Of a stretch of DNA of 31,483 bases, positions 6,233 through 14,234 are shown piece by piece. The translations under genes were made by a program, and so were the position numbers. Source of the DNA: Treponema primitia ZAS-1 (GTDB taxonomy: Bacteria > Spirochaetota > Spirochaetia > Treponematales > Breznakiellaceae); contig NZ_AEEA01000035.1 in the NCBI RefSeq assembly GCF_000297095.1, positions 1-31,483 of the forward strand, given 5' to 3'. The notes below the pieces were generated by a model. That model was not told the DNA's origin and did not search any database. It saw only the letters and a program-made list of their open reading frames with translations. Position 1 is the stretch's first letter, and each line of letters opens with the position of its first letter.

Positions 6233-7329
6233 CCATGGTTTTTTACAAAGGCCCGGTATTTTTCGGGATCGCTCTTAAAGGCAATGATCGGGGATTCCGG
6301 TTCCAAGCCGGTCTTTTCCAGAGCTTTGGAAGCCTCAAGGAGAAGCCGGTCCGCTCCAAGCAGCCGTCCTGAACGGGCGCTGATGCCGATACGGAGATCG
6401 CTCTTGTGTGGGAATATCTCCGGAAGGCTGGTTAGTATCTGGTTGTGAAACTGCTTGGCCTTAGCAAAGCTCTCGTCAAGGTTGCTGTTGGGAAGGATTA
6501 TAGATATGCCCCGATCTCCCCGTTCAAAGATGAGGTCTTGGTCGGTAAAAAACTGCAGCGCCCGGTCGATAAATTTTCGGTAGACAATGGAATCATCCCC
6601 AACGCCAAACCCGGCGGTAAGGCTTAATTCCATGAGAATCAGGGTCAGATCCTGTTCAGCGGCGGAACAGATGCGTAAGTTCAAGTCCAGCTTTTCCTTG
6701 GTATGGGATTCCCCGGCCGCATTACTACGGCTCAATGGGGGGGCTTTTTCCGGGGTGGGATAGATTTTCTGCATTTTATCCGAAACCAAGGATTCTGCTT
6801 TCTTATTGGTGATAGAGGAAATCAACAGGGTCACCGCGGACAGAAGGATGGCGGCTAAAATCATTAAAAGGGATTGTTTTAATACAAGTGTAAAGGCAGG
6901 GTAATTAATGTCATTAGATACCGCAGTGATGGTTGCATTCCGCAGTCCGTCAACCCGGAGGGGGGCAAAATGGGGATTCCGGGAGACCCCAAAACGGCGC
7001 TGGAACCGGGGGTTTTCTCCCTCCCAGGTAATGATACCGTTATTGTCCCGTTCAAAGGTAAATTCAGCCCCAAAGGGCCCTGTAACGATGACCCCCTGGA
7101 TGGTTTTTGAACCCGTAACGGCATCCCGGACTGCATCCTTAAAGGGCTCCTCCATGAATCCCAGCACACCCGCAGAGGAGGCAATATCCGCCAGATCATA
7201 AAATTCCCTTTGAGCGATATTCCGGCGTTCATTAATACCCGTAATTATCCGTATAACGCCGGTACCGATGGCCGCAGCGTACAATACGATACTTATCACT
7301 GCAATAATTGATGTAACTTTTATTCGCAT
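6223..7329 (-). CDS. Membrane protein with degenerate GGDEF-like domain
   Basis: The protein has 368 residues. Membrane helices lie at about 7-30 and 149-173, enclosing a periplasmic segment of roughly 115 residues, probably a sensor region. After a linker, residues 220-360 have the outline of a GGDEF domain: ISIILPNSNLDESFAKAKQ and LRIGISARSGRLLGADRLLLEASKAL match its second half. The signature position reads RGDRG (270-274) in place of GGDEF, so diguanylate cyclase activity is unlikely and a sensing or scaffolding role is more plausible. The start has no ribosome site, and a TATACT box sits six bases before the ATG, predicting a leaderless mRNA. It diverges from the MEMO-family gene. The fold is an inference from sequence pattern. 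Confidence 0.6.
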   Translation of the reverse strand: MRIKVTSIIAVISIVLYAAAIGTGVIRIITGINERRNIAQREFYDLADIASSAGVLGFMEEPFKDAVRDAVTGSKTIQGVIVTGPFGAEFTFERDNNGIITWEGENPRFQRRFGVSRNPHFAPLRVDGLRNATITAVSNDINYPAFTLVLKQSLLMILAAILLSAVTLLISSITNKKAESLVSDKMQKIYPTPEKAPPLSRSNAAGESHTKEKLDLNLRICSAAEQDLTLILMELSLTAGFGVGDDSIVYRKFIDRALQFFTDQDLIFERGDRGISIILPNSNLDESFAKAKQFHNQILTSLPEIFPHKSDLRIGISARSGRLLGADRLLLEASKALEKTGLEPESPIIAFKSDPEKYRAFVKNHGKK

Positions 7330-7335
7330 AAACGT

Positions 7336-7364
7336 AGTATAATCGGTTTTTGAAATTCTTGCTA
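7336..7364 (-). promoter_or_regulatory. Promoter of the degenerate-GGDEF gene, adjoining its start codon
   Basis: TATACT (7336-7341, minus strand) lies six bases before the ATG at 7329. A weak -35, TAGCAA (7359-7364), is 17 bp further out. It interleaves with the divergent promoter at 7350-7378. Confidence 0.45.
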
Positions 7365-7378
7365 GAATGTTTTAGAAT
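7350..7378 (+). promoter_or_regulatory. Promoter of the MEMO-family gene, adjoining its start codon
   Basis: TTGAAA (7350-7355) and TAGAAT (7373-7378) are 17 bp apart. The -10 box is six bases before the ATG at 7385 and no Shine-Dalgarno sequence is present, so a leaderless mRNA is predicted. Confidence 0.55.
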
Positions 7379-7384
7379 ATTTGT

Positions 7385-8236
7385 ATGAGTTTACGAAAAA
7401 TACGCCTTCCTCCGGGCTGGTATCCCCAAACAACAGAGGCGGTTTCCCGTTTTTTGGAAAAAACCATTCGGGAAAACCGGGATGATGGGACCGCATCGGC
7501 TGCGGCAGCTCCCCATGCGGGTTGGCGTTATTCAGGCGCCATTGCCGCCAGAGCGTTCCTGTCGTTGAAACGGGACGTGGATACGGTGCTTGTAATCGGC
7601 GGCCATATTCCGGGCGGAATGCGCCCCCTTATGGCCGAGGAGGACGCTGTGGAGACTCCCTTGGGGGATATACCGGTGGATACGGAATTTCGTATTGCCC
7701 TTGGTCAGTCTCTGGACTGTCTGCCGGACCAATATGCCGATAATACTGTTGAGGTACAGCTTCCAATGGTTCGTTATTTCTTCCCGGCGGCAAAATTGCT
7801 CTGGCTCCGGTTCCCGGCAGACGAAAGTTCCTTTGAGTCGGGTAAGGAAATTACCCGGATAGCCGAAAAAATTGGTCGGAACTTGGTGGTTTTGGGTTCC
7901 ACGGATCTGACCCATTACGGGAACAACTACGGATACAGTCCCCAGGGCGGAGGCAAAAAGGCCCTTGCCTGGGTTCGGGATGTAAACGACGCCAATTTTA
8001 TCGCCGCAGTTAAATCCGGCGATCCCCGGGCAATTTTAGACCGGGCGGAGAAAGATCGTTCCGCCTGTTCTGCCGGGGCTATTCTGGGGGCTCTGGGTTT
8101 TGCAAAGGGCTTTGTCCAAGAATCCGGCGTACCAAAGGCTGAGCTTCTGGCTTACGGAACCAGTGCTGGCGAAAATCCGGAGGAGGGGGAAATCCCCGAC
8201 TCTTTTGTGGGGTACGGAGCTTTTTGTTGGAGATGA
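7385..8236 (+). CDS. MEMO1-family protein (AmmeMemoRadiSam system protein B type)
   Basis: The protein has 283 residues, the usual length. Family landmarks are APHAGWRYSG (about 42-51, with a putative metal-binding His44), VIGGH (70-74), NTVEVQLPMV and VVLGSTDLTHYG. It ends in a domain with GALGFAKG and the terminal FVGYGAF block. The family is related to extradiol dioxygenases. In bacteria it is often encoded with an AMMECR1-domain protein and a radical-SAM protein, and the function of that set is not settled. Neither partner is adjacent here, so this copy stands apart. It starts with no ribosome site next to a promoter. It is followed after 12 bp by the AraC-type gene and may be co-transcribed with it. 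The family is sure; the function is unknown. Confidence 0.85.
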   Translation: MSLRKIRLPPGWYPQTTEAVSRFLEKTIRENRDDGTASAAAAPHAGWRYSGAIAARAFLSLKRDVDTVLVIGGHIPGGMRPLMAEEDAVETPLGDIPVDTEFRIALGQSLDCLPDQYADNTVEVQLPMVRYFFPAAKLLWLRFPADESSFESGKEITRIAEKIGRNLVVLGSTDLTHYGNNYGYSPQGGGKKALAWVRDVNDANFIAAVKSGDPRAILDRAEKDRSACSAGAILGALGFAKGFVQESGVPKAELLAYGTSAGENPEEGEIPDSFVGYGAFCWR

Positions 8237-8248
8237 AGGGGGGAAGGA

Positions 8249-9175
8249 ATGGGCATACATACAAAATCTGAACAGAAACCTTGGCAGGAAAAGGAACCCT
8301 TTGCCTATTCCTTCCCCTACCGTTCCTGGGACAGCATGATGCCCCTTTTTACCTTTCCCCTGCATTGGCATGAATACCATGAAATACTGTATGTGGTAAA
8401 GGGGAAAACCTATGCGTCCTTAGCCGGTGAAACCTACGAAGCTTCGGAGGGAGATATAATAACCATAAGCAATGGTATATTGCATGGTTTTTTCCCCTCA
8501 AGTCCCGGTACATCGGCTCGAATATTCCAATTTGAATCTAAAATATTTAATGAAAGCGGTATTGAGCTGCGGGACGGCGTTCATGGGGATCCGGTATTTG
8601 CGCGGAAGCCCCTGCTGAGCGCGAAAAAAGACGGAATCCTCTATAAAAAAGCGATGTCCCTTATTATGGATATGTTTAAGGAATATAACCAGCGGGACGC
8701 CGGATTTCGCCTCTCCATCAAATCTAAGCTTTATGAATTTGCCCTGATGTTTCTCCGGGAAATACCCTCCGAACAAGTTATCAGACCAAATAAAAACACG
8801 AACCATAAATATATGAATGAGCGGCTGGAACAAATATTATCCTTTATATTTAAAAATTTTGATAAATCGAATATTACCCTGGATGATGCCGCCGGGGAGG
8901 CTGCCTTAAGTAAATTCCATTTTACCCGGTTCTTAAAGGAACAGACCGGACAGAGTTTTCATTCCTACCTTTCCATGGTACGGATCAGCCATGCGGTGGA
9001 GTATCTTGTTAAAACCGATACCTCCGTTACGGATATTGCCTATCAAAGCGGCTTTTCAAGCTTGAAAACGTTTAACCGGGTTTTTAAAACCTATACGGGG
9101 AAAAACCCCTCCCAATACCGGTATGAGGCCAGTGTCGGGGGCGAGGCCATAAAGGCCCTGGTTCATCAGAAATAA
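8249..9175 (+). CDS. AraC-family transcriptional regulator, probably of the xylan operon
   Basis: The protein has 308 residues. The N-terminal half is a cupin-type ligand domain (HWHEYHEILYVVKGKTYASL, then YEASEGDIITISNGILHGF). The C-terminal hundred residues are the double helix-turn-helix of the family: LDDAAGEAALSKFHFTRFLKEQ for the first and SVTDIAYQSGFSSLKTFNRVFK for the second, ending NPSQYR. A strong purine-rich ribosome site (GGGGGGAAGGA) directly precedes the ATG. It lies 12 bp after the MEMO-family gene and 88 bp before the solute-binding gene of the xylose operon, whose promoter lacks a good -35 box. It is therefore the natural candidate for an activator responding to xylose or xylo-oligosaccharides. 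The ligand is inferred from context only. Confidence 0.85.
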   Translation: MGIHTKSEQKPWQEKEPFAYSFPYRSWDSMMPLFTFPLHWHEYHEILYVVKGKTYASLAGETYEASEGDIITISNGILHGFFPSSPGTSARIFQFESKIFNESGIELRDGVHGDPVFARKPLLSAKKDGILYKKAMSLIMDMFKEYNQRDAGFRLSIKSKLYEFALMFLREIPSEQVIRPNKNTNHKYMNERLEQILSFIFKNFDKSNITLDDAAGEAALSKFHFTRFLKEQTGQSFHSYLSMVRISHAVEYLVKTDTSVTDIAYQSGFSSLKTFNRVFKTYTGKNPSQYRYEASVGGEAIKALVHQK

Positions 9176-9185
9176 ATAGCAATTT

Positions 9186-9240
9186 TTGAGGTAAACTCAA
9201 CAATAATTGGCGAGCACAATTTTCCACCTACCCCTACAAT
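9186..9240 (+). promoter_or_regulatory. Control region of the xylo-oligosaccharide operon
   Basis: TACAAT (9235-9240) is a good -10 box, but no matching -35 lies 16-18 bp upstream. This fits a promoter that needs an activator. Upstream is a small inverted repeat TTGAG-GTAAA-CTCAA (9186-9200), and the word CAATTTT occurs twice (about 9180 and 9218). Either could be part of an AraC-type operator. Confidence 0.35.
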
Positions 9241-9263
9241 TCATATAGGTTAGGAGGATTATA

Positions 9264-10625
9264 ATGATAAAGAGAAAGCTTATTTTTGCGTTTGTTTTTG
9301 GTTGCGCGTTGATTACTCTGGTTCTTACCGGGTGTAGCAAGAAGTCTGATGGAGGGGCAGCCGGTTCAACCGGCGCTAAGCAGGTCATCAATTTGTGGAG
9401 TTTTACCGATGAAGTGCCTAAAATGCTCGATAAATATCGGGAACTTCACCCCGATTTTGACCAGAAATATGAAATTAAAACCACAATCATCGCCACGACG
9501 GACGGTGCGTATCAGCCGGCCCTTGACGCGGCGCTTTCGGGCGGCGGCAGCGGCGCTCCCGATATCTATACCGCCGAAGCGGCCTTCGTGCTGAAATACA
9601 CCCAGGGGGATGCCGCTCAGTTTGCGGCTCCCTATGCGTCTTTGGGTATTGATGTCAGCAGTGCGCTGCGGGAAGCCGACATTGCCCAATATACGGTTGA
9701 TATTGGCTCACGGGGCAGCGAGCTTGTTGCCCTCGGCTTTCAGGCAACCGGCGGCGCCTTCATTTACCGGCGCTCCATTGCCCGCGATGTCTGGGGTACC
9801 GATGATCCGGCGGCGATTAAGGGCAAGGTTGGCCCCGGTTGGGACAAATTCTTCGCCGCAGCCGCCGATCTTAAAGCGAAGGGTTATGGCATCGTTTCAG
9901 GTGACGGCGATATATGGCATGCGGTTGAAAACAGCTCCGACCGGGGCTGGATTGTAGACGGCAAGCTCAACATCGATCCGAAACGTGAAGAATTCCTCGA
10001 TCTTTCAAAGCGGCTTAAAGACAACGGTTATCACAACGACACCGAAGACTGGCAGGACGCCTGGTTTGCCGACATGAAAGACGCCGGTGCAAAAAAGGTC
10101 CTGGGCTTCTTCGGTCCCGCTTGGCTCATCAACTACGTTATGGCAGGTAATTCCGGCGGCAGCAAGCCCGGCGAAGGCACCTACGGCGACTGGGCGGTCT
10201 GCGAGCCTCCGGTCGGCTTCTTCTGGGGCGGCACTTGGCTTTTAGCCAATAAAGACAGCAAGGTTAAGGATGCTGTCGGGGACATCATTAAATGGGTTAC
10301 CCTCGACTATTCCGAAACCGGGTTGCAGTATTACTGGGCCAACGGCACGCTTAACGGCCCCGGCGGGACCAAGGACACGGTCGGTTCCGGTACTGTCATG
10401 AGCCGCTCCGACGGTTCACTTGAATTCCTCGGCGGACAGAATATGTTTGATGCATTCGTCCCTGCGGGACAATTTGCCAATGGCAAGAACCTTACCCAGT
10501 ACGACGAATCGATCAATCTAAGCTGGCGCGGACAGGTACGGGAATACACCAACGGCAACAAGTCCCGCGCTAAGGCCCTTGCAGACTTCAGGCAGCTGGT
10601 AGCGGACAATCTTGATATACGGTGA
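9264..10625 (+). CDS. ABC transporter solute-binding lipoprotein, probably for xylo-oligosaccharides
   Basis: The protein has 453 residues. It has a lipoprotein signal: MIKRK, a hydrophobic stretch and the lipobox LTGC with the modified Cys24, then a Ser/Gly-rich linker. The mature protein has the family-1 sugar-binding pattern (INLWSFTDEVPKMLDKYRE at the start, a central hinge with FFGPAWLINYV and WGGTWLLANKDSK). It would be anchored outside the inner membrane and hand sugar to the two permeases encoded next. The substrate is inferred from the downstream beta-xylosidase and xylose genes. AGGAGG directly upstream gives a strong start. A stem-loop separates it from the permease genes, as is common where the binding protein is made in excess. 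Confidence 0.85.
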   Translation: MIKRKLIFAFVFGCALITLVLTGCSKKSDGGAAGSTGAKQVINLWSFTDEVPKMLDKYRELHPDFDQKYEIKTTIIATTDGAYQPALDAALSGGGSGAPDIYTAEAAFVLKYTQGDAAQFAAPYASLGIDVSSALREADIAQYTVDIGSRGSELVALGFQATGGAFIYRRSIARDVWGTDDPAAIKGKVGPGWDKFFAAAADLKAKGYGIVSGDGDIWHAVENSSDRGWIVDGKLNIDPKREEFLDLSKRLKDNGYHNDTEDWQDAWFADMKDAGAKKVLGFFGPAWLINYVMAGNSGGSKPGEGTYGDWAVCEPPVGFFWGGTWLLANKDSKVKDAVGDIIKWVTLDYSETGLQYYWANGTLNGPGGTKDTVGSGTVMSRSDGSLEFLGGQNMFDAFVPAGQFANGKNLTQYDESINLSWRGQVREYTNGNKSRAKALADFRQLVADNLDIR

Positions 10626-10684
10626 CCCGATGACGGCTTGCCATCATCTTCAGGTTTGACCTGAAAGTCTTGGGCGCCTTTGGA

Positions 10685-10710
10685 AAACGGGGGAATAACA
10701 TCCCCCGTTT
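10685..10710 (+). terminator. Intercistronic stem-loop between binding protein and permease
   Basis: AAACGGGGG (10685-10693) and CCCCCGTTT (10702-10710) form a perfect 9-bp stem with an 8-base loop, followed by only ATT. This is more likely a partial terminator or mRNA-stabilising hairpin than a full stop. A smaller hairpin CAGGT-TTG-ACCTG lies just upstream (10651-10663). Confidence 0.6.
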
Positions 10711-10730
10711 ATTCATAGCAAGGAGGTCTT

Positions 10731-11690
10731 ATGCAGCGCACAAGTGTCAATTATTCAAAGTACGGGTATATCTTCTGCATACCATTTGTTCTTGCCTTTC
10801 TTATTTTTTCGTTATACCCCATACTGTATACCGCAGTTATTGGTTTTACGGATCTGCGGGGTTTGGGCAAGACGGATTTTCATTTTTTGGCTAATCCTTT
10901 CGAAAATTTTCAATCGGTTCTTAATAATCCTTCTTTTATTAAATCCTTGCAAAATACGGGGCTGATTTGGATAATCAATTTTATCCCCCAGATAGCGCTG
11001 GCGTTGCTGCTCACCGCATGGTTCACCAATGAACGCCTCAGGGTAAAAGGGCAGGGGGCGTTCAAGGTTATGCTGTACATGCCGAACATCATTACAGCGG
11101 CAACCATAGCAATATTGTTTAACTCCCTGTTCGCCTATCCCATGAGTCCGGTCAACTACCTTGCCGTGAAATTGGGGTTTATAGATGCACCGATGAATTT
11201 CCTGCTTCAAAAATGGACGGCCCGGGGTATCGTGGCGTTCATCCAGTTCTGGATGTGGTACGGCAGCACAATGATCGTGCTTATTGCCGGCGTAATGGGC
11301 ATAAGTCCAACGCTGTTTGAGGCGGCTGCAATCGACGGCGCTTCGGGTATACAGACGTTCTTCCGCATAACCCTCCCCAGCTTACGGACAATATTGCTCT
11401 ATACCCTTATCACGAGCATGATAGGCGGATTGCAGATATTCGATATACCGAGGCTGTTCCTCCTCGGCGGTCCCGATAACGCTACGCTTACAACGAGTGT
11501 ATTTATTTTCAATCAGGCTTTCAGCGGAAGCTATCTTTACAACAGGGCGGCGGCTGCAAGTATGATTATGTTTCTTATAATAGGGGTATTGTCCGCGATA
11601 TTGTTCTACGTTATGCGCGATAAAGATGCGGAGAAACAGAAAAAGGCGAAAAAAGAACTGGCAAGGGCGGCAAGGAGGTTCCCCTCATGA
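10731..11690 (+). CDS. Sugar ABC transporter permease, first subunit
   Basis: The protein has 319 residues and about six membrane helices, starting with YIFCIPFVLAFLIFSLYPILY. The cytoplasmic EAA loop that contacts the ATPase is visible as EAAAIDGASGIQTFFRITLP. It belongs to the MalF/UgpA-like permease family and pairs with the next permease. AGGAGGT lies seven bases before the ATG. The last codons (ARRFPS) are part of a duplicated segment, and the stop overlaps the start of a 14-codon mini-ORF in an ATGA arrangement. No ATPase is encoded in the operon. Confidence 0.88.
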   Translation: MQRTSVNYSKYGYIFCIPFVLAFLIFSLYPILYTAVIGFTDLRGLGKTDFHFLANPFENFQSVLNNPSFIKSLQNTGLIWIINFIPQIALALLLTAWFTNERLRVKGQGAFKVMLYMPNIITAATIAILFNSLFAYPMSPVNYLAVKLGFIDAPMNFLLQKWTARGIVAFIQFWMWYGSTMIVLIAGVMGISPTLFEAAAIDGASGIQTFFRITLPSLRTILLYTLITSMIGGLQIFDIPRLFLLGGPDNATLTTSVFIFNQAFSGSYLYNRAAAASMIMFLIIGVLSAILFYVMRDKDAEKQKKAKKELARAARRFPS

Positions 11691-11731
11691 ACATTCATCC
11701 GACGAACGTAGTAAGGAGGTTCCCCTCATGA
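11672..11731 (+). repeat. Duplicated ribosome-site segment
   Basis: AAGGAGGTTCCCCTCATGA occurs at 11672-11690 and again, identical over 19 bases, at 11713-11731, offset by 41 bp. The first copy ends the first permease gene; the second starts the second permease gene. The pair frames the mini-ORF at 11687-11731. Confidence 0.8.
11687..11731 (+). CDS. 14-codon mini-ORF linking the two permease genes
   Basis: ATG at 11687 overlaps the first permease stop (ATGA). The frame encodes MNIHPTNVVRRFPS and ends at a TGA that overlaps the second permease start (again ATGA). It has a perfect GGAGG site six bases or so upstream, inside the permease gene. It may be a by-product of the 41-bp duplication, or it may pass ribosomes from one permease to the next. 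Translation is plausible but a peptide function is doubtful. Confidence 0.4.
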   Translation: MNIHPTNVVRRFPS

Positions 11732-12579
11732 TCCGACATAACGATGCTATTTCCCGTAACCTGAGCAAGACGGTTATTTATATTGTTTGTATTTTTCTAT
11801 CGATTTTAAGCATACTGCCTTTCTGGATTATGTTTATGAACGCAACCCGAAGCACATTCGAAATCCAGCAGAACGCAGTATCGCTCTTGCCGTCAAAATA
11901 CTTTTTAAGCAACTGGAAAATACTGCTCGGCAAGAGTTTTAACCCCCTGGTTGGTTTCATAAACTCTTTTATTGTTTCCACAGGCGCAACCGTCTGCGCG
12001 GTGTACTTTTCATCCCTCACGGCTTATGCAATTGTTGCCTATGTGTGGAAAGCGCGGGAGGCGTTCTTCACCTTCATCATGTGCGTGCTTATGATTCCCG
12101 CCCAGGTTGCGGGCATAGGGTTCTACCAGTTTATGTACCGTATTCACTGGACAAACAGCCTTTGGCCGTTGATACTACCCGCCATAGCCGCGCCTGCAAT
12201 GGTATTTTTTATGCGCCAGTATCTTCTTGCCTCGCTGTCCCTTGAAATCGTGGACGCAGCCCGCATAGACGGTTCCGGCGAGTTTGCCACCTTCAACAGG
12301 ATAATTCTGCCTATTATGAAGCCCGCAATAGCGACACAGGCGATTTTCTCGTTTGTCGCCAATTGGAATAACCTGTTTACCCCCCTCATCCTGCTTACCG
12401 ACAAGAATCATTACACCATGCCGATTATGGTAAGCCTTTTGCGGGGTGACATATATAAAACCGAATACGGTTCAGTATATCTTGGGTTAGCACTCACGTC
12501 ACTGCCGCTGTTCGTCATATATTTCCTGCTTTCACGGTACATCATAGCAGGGGTAGCCCTCGGCGGCGTAAAAGAATAG
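11728..12579 (+). CDS. Sugar ABC transporter permease, second subunit
   Basis: From the ATG at 11728 the protein has 283 residues and is a MalG/UgpE-like permease with about six membrane helices, starting TVIYIVCIFLSILSILPFWIMFM. The EAA loop reads EIVDAARIDGSGEFATFNRIILP. The frame is open further upstream (to 11626), but that part overlaps the first permease gene and lacks family character. The 11728 ATG has a perfect AAGGAGG site nine bases upstream and the usual MIRHND-type cytoplasmic start. Together with the first permease it forms the membrane channel. The gene ends eight bases before the GH43 gene. Confidence 0.87.
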   Translation: MIRHNDAISRNLSKTVIYIVCIFLSILSILPFWIMFMNATRSTFEIQQNAVSLLPSKYFLSNWKILLGKSFNPLVGFINSFIVSTGATVCAVYFSSLTAYAIVAYVWKAREAFFTFIMCVLMIPAQVAGIGFYQFMYRIHWTNSLWPLILPAIAAPAMVFFMRQYLLASLSLEIVDAARIDGSGEFATFNRIILPIMKPAIATQAIFSFVANWNNLFTPLILLTDKNHYTMPIMVSLLRGDIYKTEYGSVYLGLALTSLPLFVIYFLLSRYIIAGVALGGVKE

Positions 12580-12587
12580 GAGTAACC

Positions 12588-14234
12588 ATGATAACTGTTT
12601 CAAATCCAATATTGCCCGGCTTTCATCCTGACCCGTCAATACTGCGGGTGGGTGATACCTATTATATTGCCAATTCAACCTTTGAATGGTATCCCGGGGT
12701 TGAAATTCACCGGTCAAAGGATCTTGCATCCTGGGAACAGCTTCCTTCGCCGCTCAGTGAAAAACGGCTTCTGGATATGCTTGGCAATCCCGCTTCCGGT
12801 GGAATATGGGCCCCATGTCTCAGTTATTCTGATGGCCTGTTCTACCTCGTCTTTACCAATGTCCAGAGTTGGAATTCAGGCCCCTGGAAGGATGCCCCCA
12901 ATTACCTTACCACCGCCCCTTCAATCGAAGGTCCCTGGTCCGATCCGGTATTTCTGAACGCCTCCGGTTTTGATGCGTCCCTGTTCCACGATGATGATGG
13001 AAGGAAATGGCTGGTAAACATGGAATGGGATTACCGCAAAACAAATGTTGCCTGGCAATTCACCGGCATTCTTTTGCAGGAATATGATTGCAAAGAAAAA
13101 AAACTCGTCGGAAAAGTAAAGAATATCTTTACCGGGACGGCAATTAAACTGGTGGAGGGGCCTCATCTCTATAAAAAAAATGACTGGTATTATCTATTAA
13201 CCGCCGAAGGGGGAACCCAGTATGAACACGCCGCTACCCTGGCCCGTTCAAAAACTATTGATGGGCCCTATGAGGTCCATCCGACAAACCCCCTGTTAAC
13301 ATCCTATGGAAGGACGGATCTTTATTTACAAAAGGCGGGACATGCCAGTTGGTGTGATACCCCCAATGGCAAAACCTATCTTGCCTTCCTCTGCGGACGT
13401 CCGCTCCCGGGAACGAAACACTGTGTCCTGGGACGTGAAACCGCATTAACAGAACTTGAATGGCATAGCGATGGCTGGCCCTATGTCAAATACGCGGACC
13501 TGAACGGGACGGATAAACCCCGCAGCGTTTTTGGGGAAAGCATTCCGAATTTTCCCGGTGCAAGCTTTGCACCGCCGGAGCCCCTTGCGGAGCTTCCGAA
13601 ACCGTACTCTGTTTTAAAAAATTACCGGTTCGATACCAATAGTATTGACCGGGATTTTAAGACCCTGCGTACTGCGCCTGATACTGAGTTTTACTCCCTT
13701 AACGCCCGTAAAGGCTTTCTGCGTCTTCGGGGAGGACAATCGCCGGTCTCCCGGTTTAAACAAACCCTTCTGGCCCGCCGTCAGCTTGATTTTTCCTTTG
13801 CCTCGGAAACCTATATGGAATTTGAACCCAAGAGCTTTCATGAATTGGCTGGGCTTTCCTGGCGCTATGATGAAAATAATCAGTACCTGCTTGCCCTTTC
13901 CTATGATGAACAAAAGGGCAGGGTCCTTTCCGTTCATTCGATGATCGCCGGCGTGTATTCCCGGACCGATGATACGGCCTTGTCCAAGGATGGCGGAATC
14001 TGGCTTGGTCTGACCGTTCACGGTACTACGGGCAGATTCCGGTATTCCCTGGATGGGAATGTCTGGAATACCCTGCGGCCTGTCCTTGACGCAGCGGTCC
14101 TTTCGGATGAATATTATCAGGAGGGTTTTACCGGCGCTTTTATCGGCATGTTCTGTATAGATACGGCAAATTATGCCGCCCATGCTGATTTTAAGTGCTT
14201 TATGTATACGCCCTTAACGGAGGAATTACAATGA
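12588..14234 (+). CDS. xynB: GH43 beta-xylosidase, intracellular
   Basis: The protein has 548 residues, the normal size for two-domain GH43 beta-xylosidases that release xylose from xylo-oligosaccharides. The N-terminal five-bladed propeller starts NPILPGFHPDPSILRVGDTY with the presumed general base Asp15. The pKa-setting Asp is Asp129 in GFDASLFHDDDG, and the general acid is Glu190 in VEGPHLYKKNDWYYL. The C-terminal 200 residues form the beta-sandwich domain found in this subgroup. There is no signal peptide, so the enzyme acts in the cytoplasm on sugars imported by the adjacent transporter. AGGAG precedes the ATG. Its stop overlaps the xylulokinase start in an ATGA. Arabinofuranosidase side activity is common in the family. 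Confidence 0.9.
   Translation: MITVSNPILPGFHPDPSILRVGDTYYIANSTFEWYPGVEIHRSKDLASWEQLPSPLSEKRLLDMLGNPASGGIWAPCLSYSDGLFYLVFTNVQSWNSGPWKDAPNYLTTAPSIEGPWSDPVFLNASGFDASLFHDDDGRKWLVNMEWDYRKTNVAWQFTGILLQEYDCKEKKLVGKVKNIFTGTAIKLVEGPHLYKKNDWYYLLTAEGGTQYEHAATLARSKTIDGPYEVHPTNPLLTSYGRTDLYLQKAGHASWCDTPNGKTYLAFLCGRPLPGTKHCVLGRETALTELEWHSDGWPYVKYADLNGTDKPRSVFGESIPNFPGASFAPPEPLAELPKPYSVLKNYRFDTNSIDRDFKTLRTAPDTEFYSLNARKGFLRLRGGQSPVSRFKQTLLARRQLDFSFASETYMEFEPKSFHELAGLSWRYDENNQYLLALSYDEQKGRVLSVHSMIAGVYSRTDDTALSKDGGIWLGLTVHGTTGRFRYSLDGNVWNTLRPVLDAAVLSDEYYQEGFTGAFIGMFCIDTANYAAHADFKCFMYTPLTEELQ

Noticed and set aside
9186..9200. Terminator for the AraC-type gene
   Set aside because: The TTGAG/CTCAA stem is only five base pairs and is not followed by a T-run; it is kept only as a possible operator.
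11626..11727. Longer N-terminus for the second permease
   Set aside because: It would overlap the end of the first permease and is very basic; the ATG at 11728 has a perfect ribosome site.
13614..14183. 189-codon frame antisense to the beta-xylosidase
   Set aside because: The GH43 frame is certain over this stretch, and the antisense frame has no start signals or family character.
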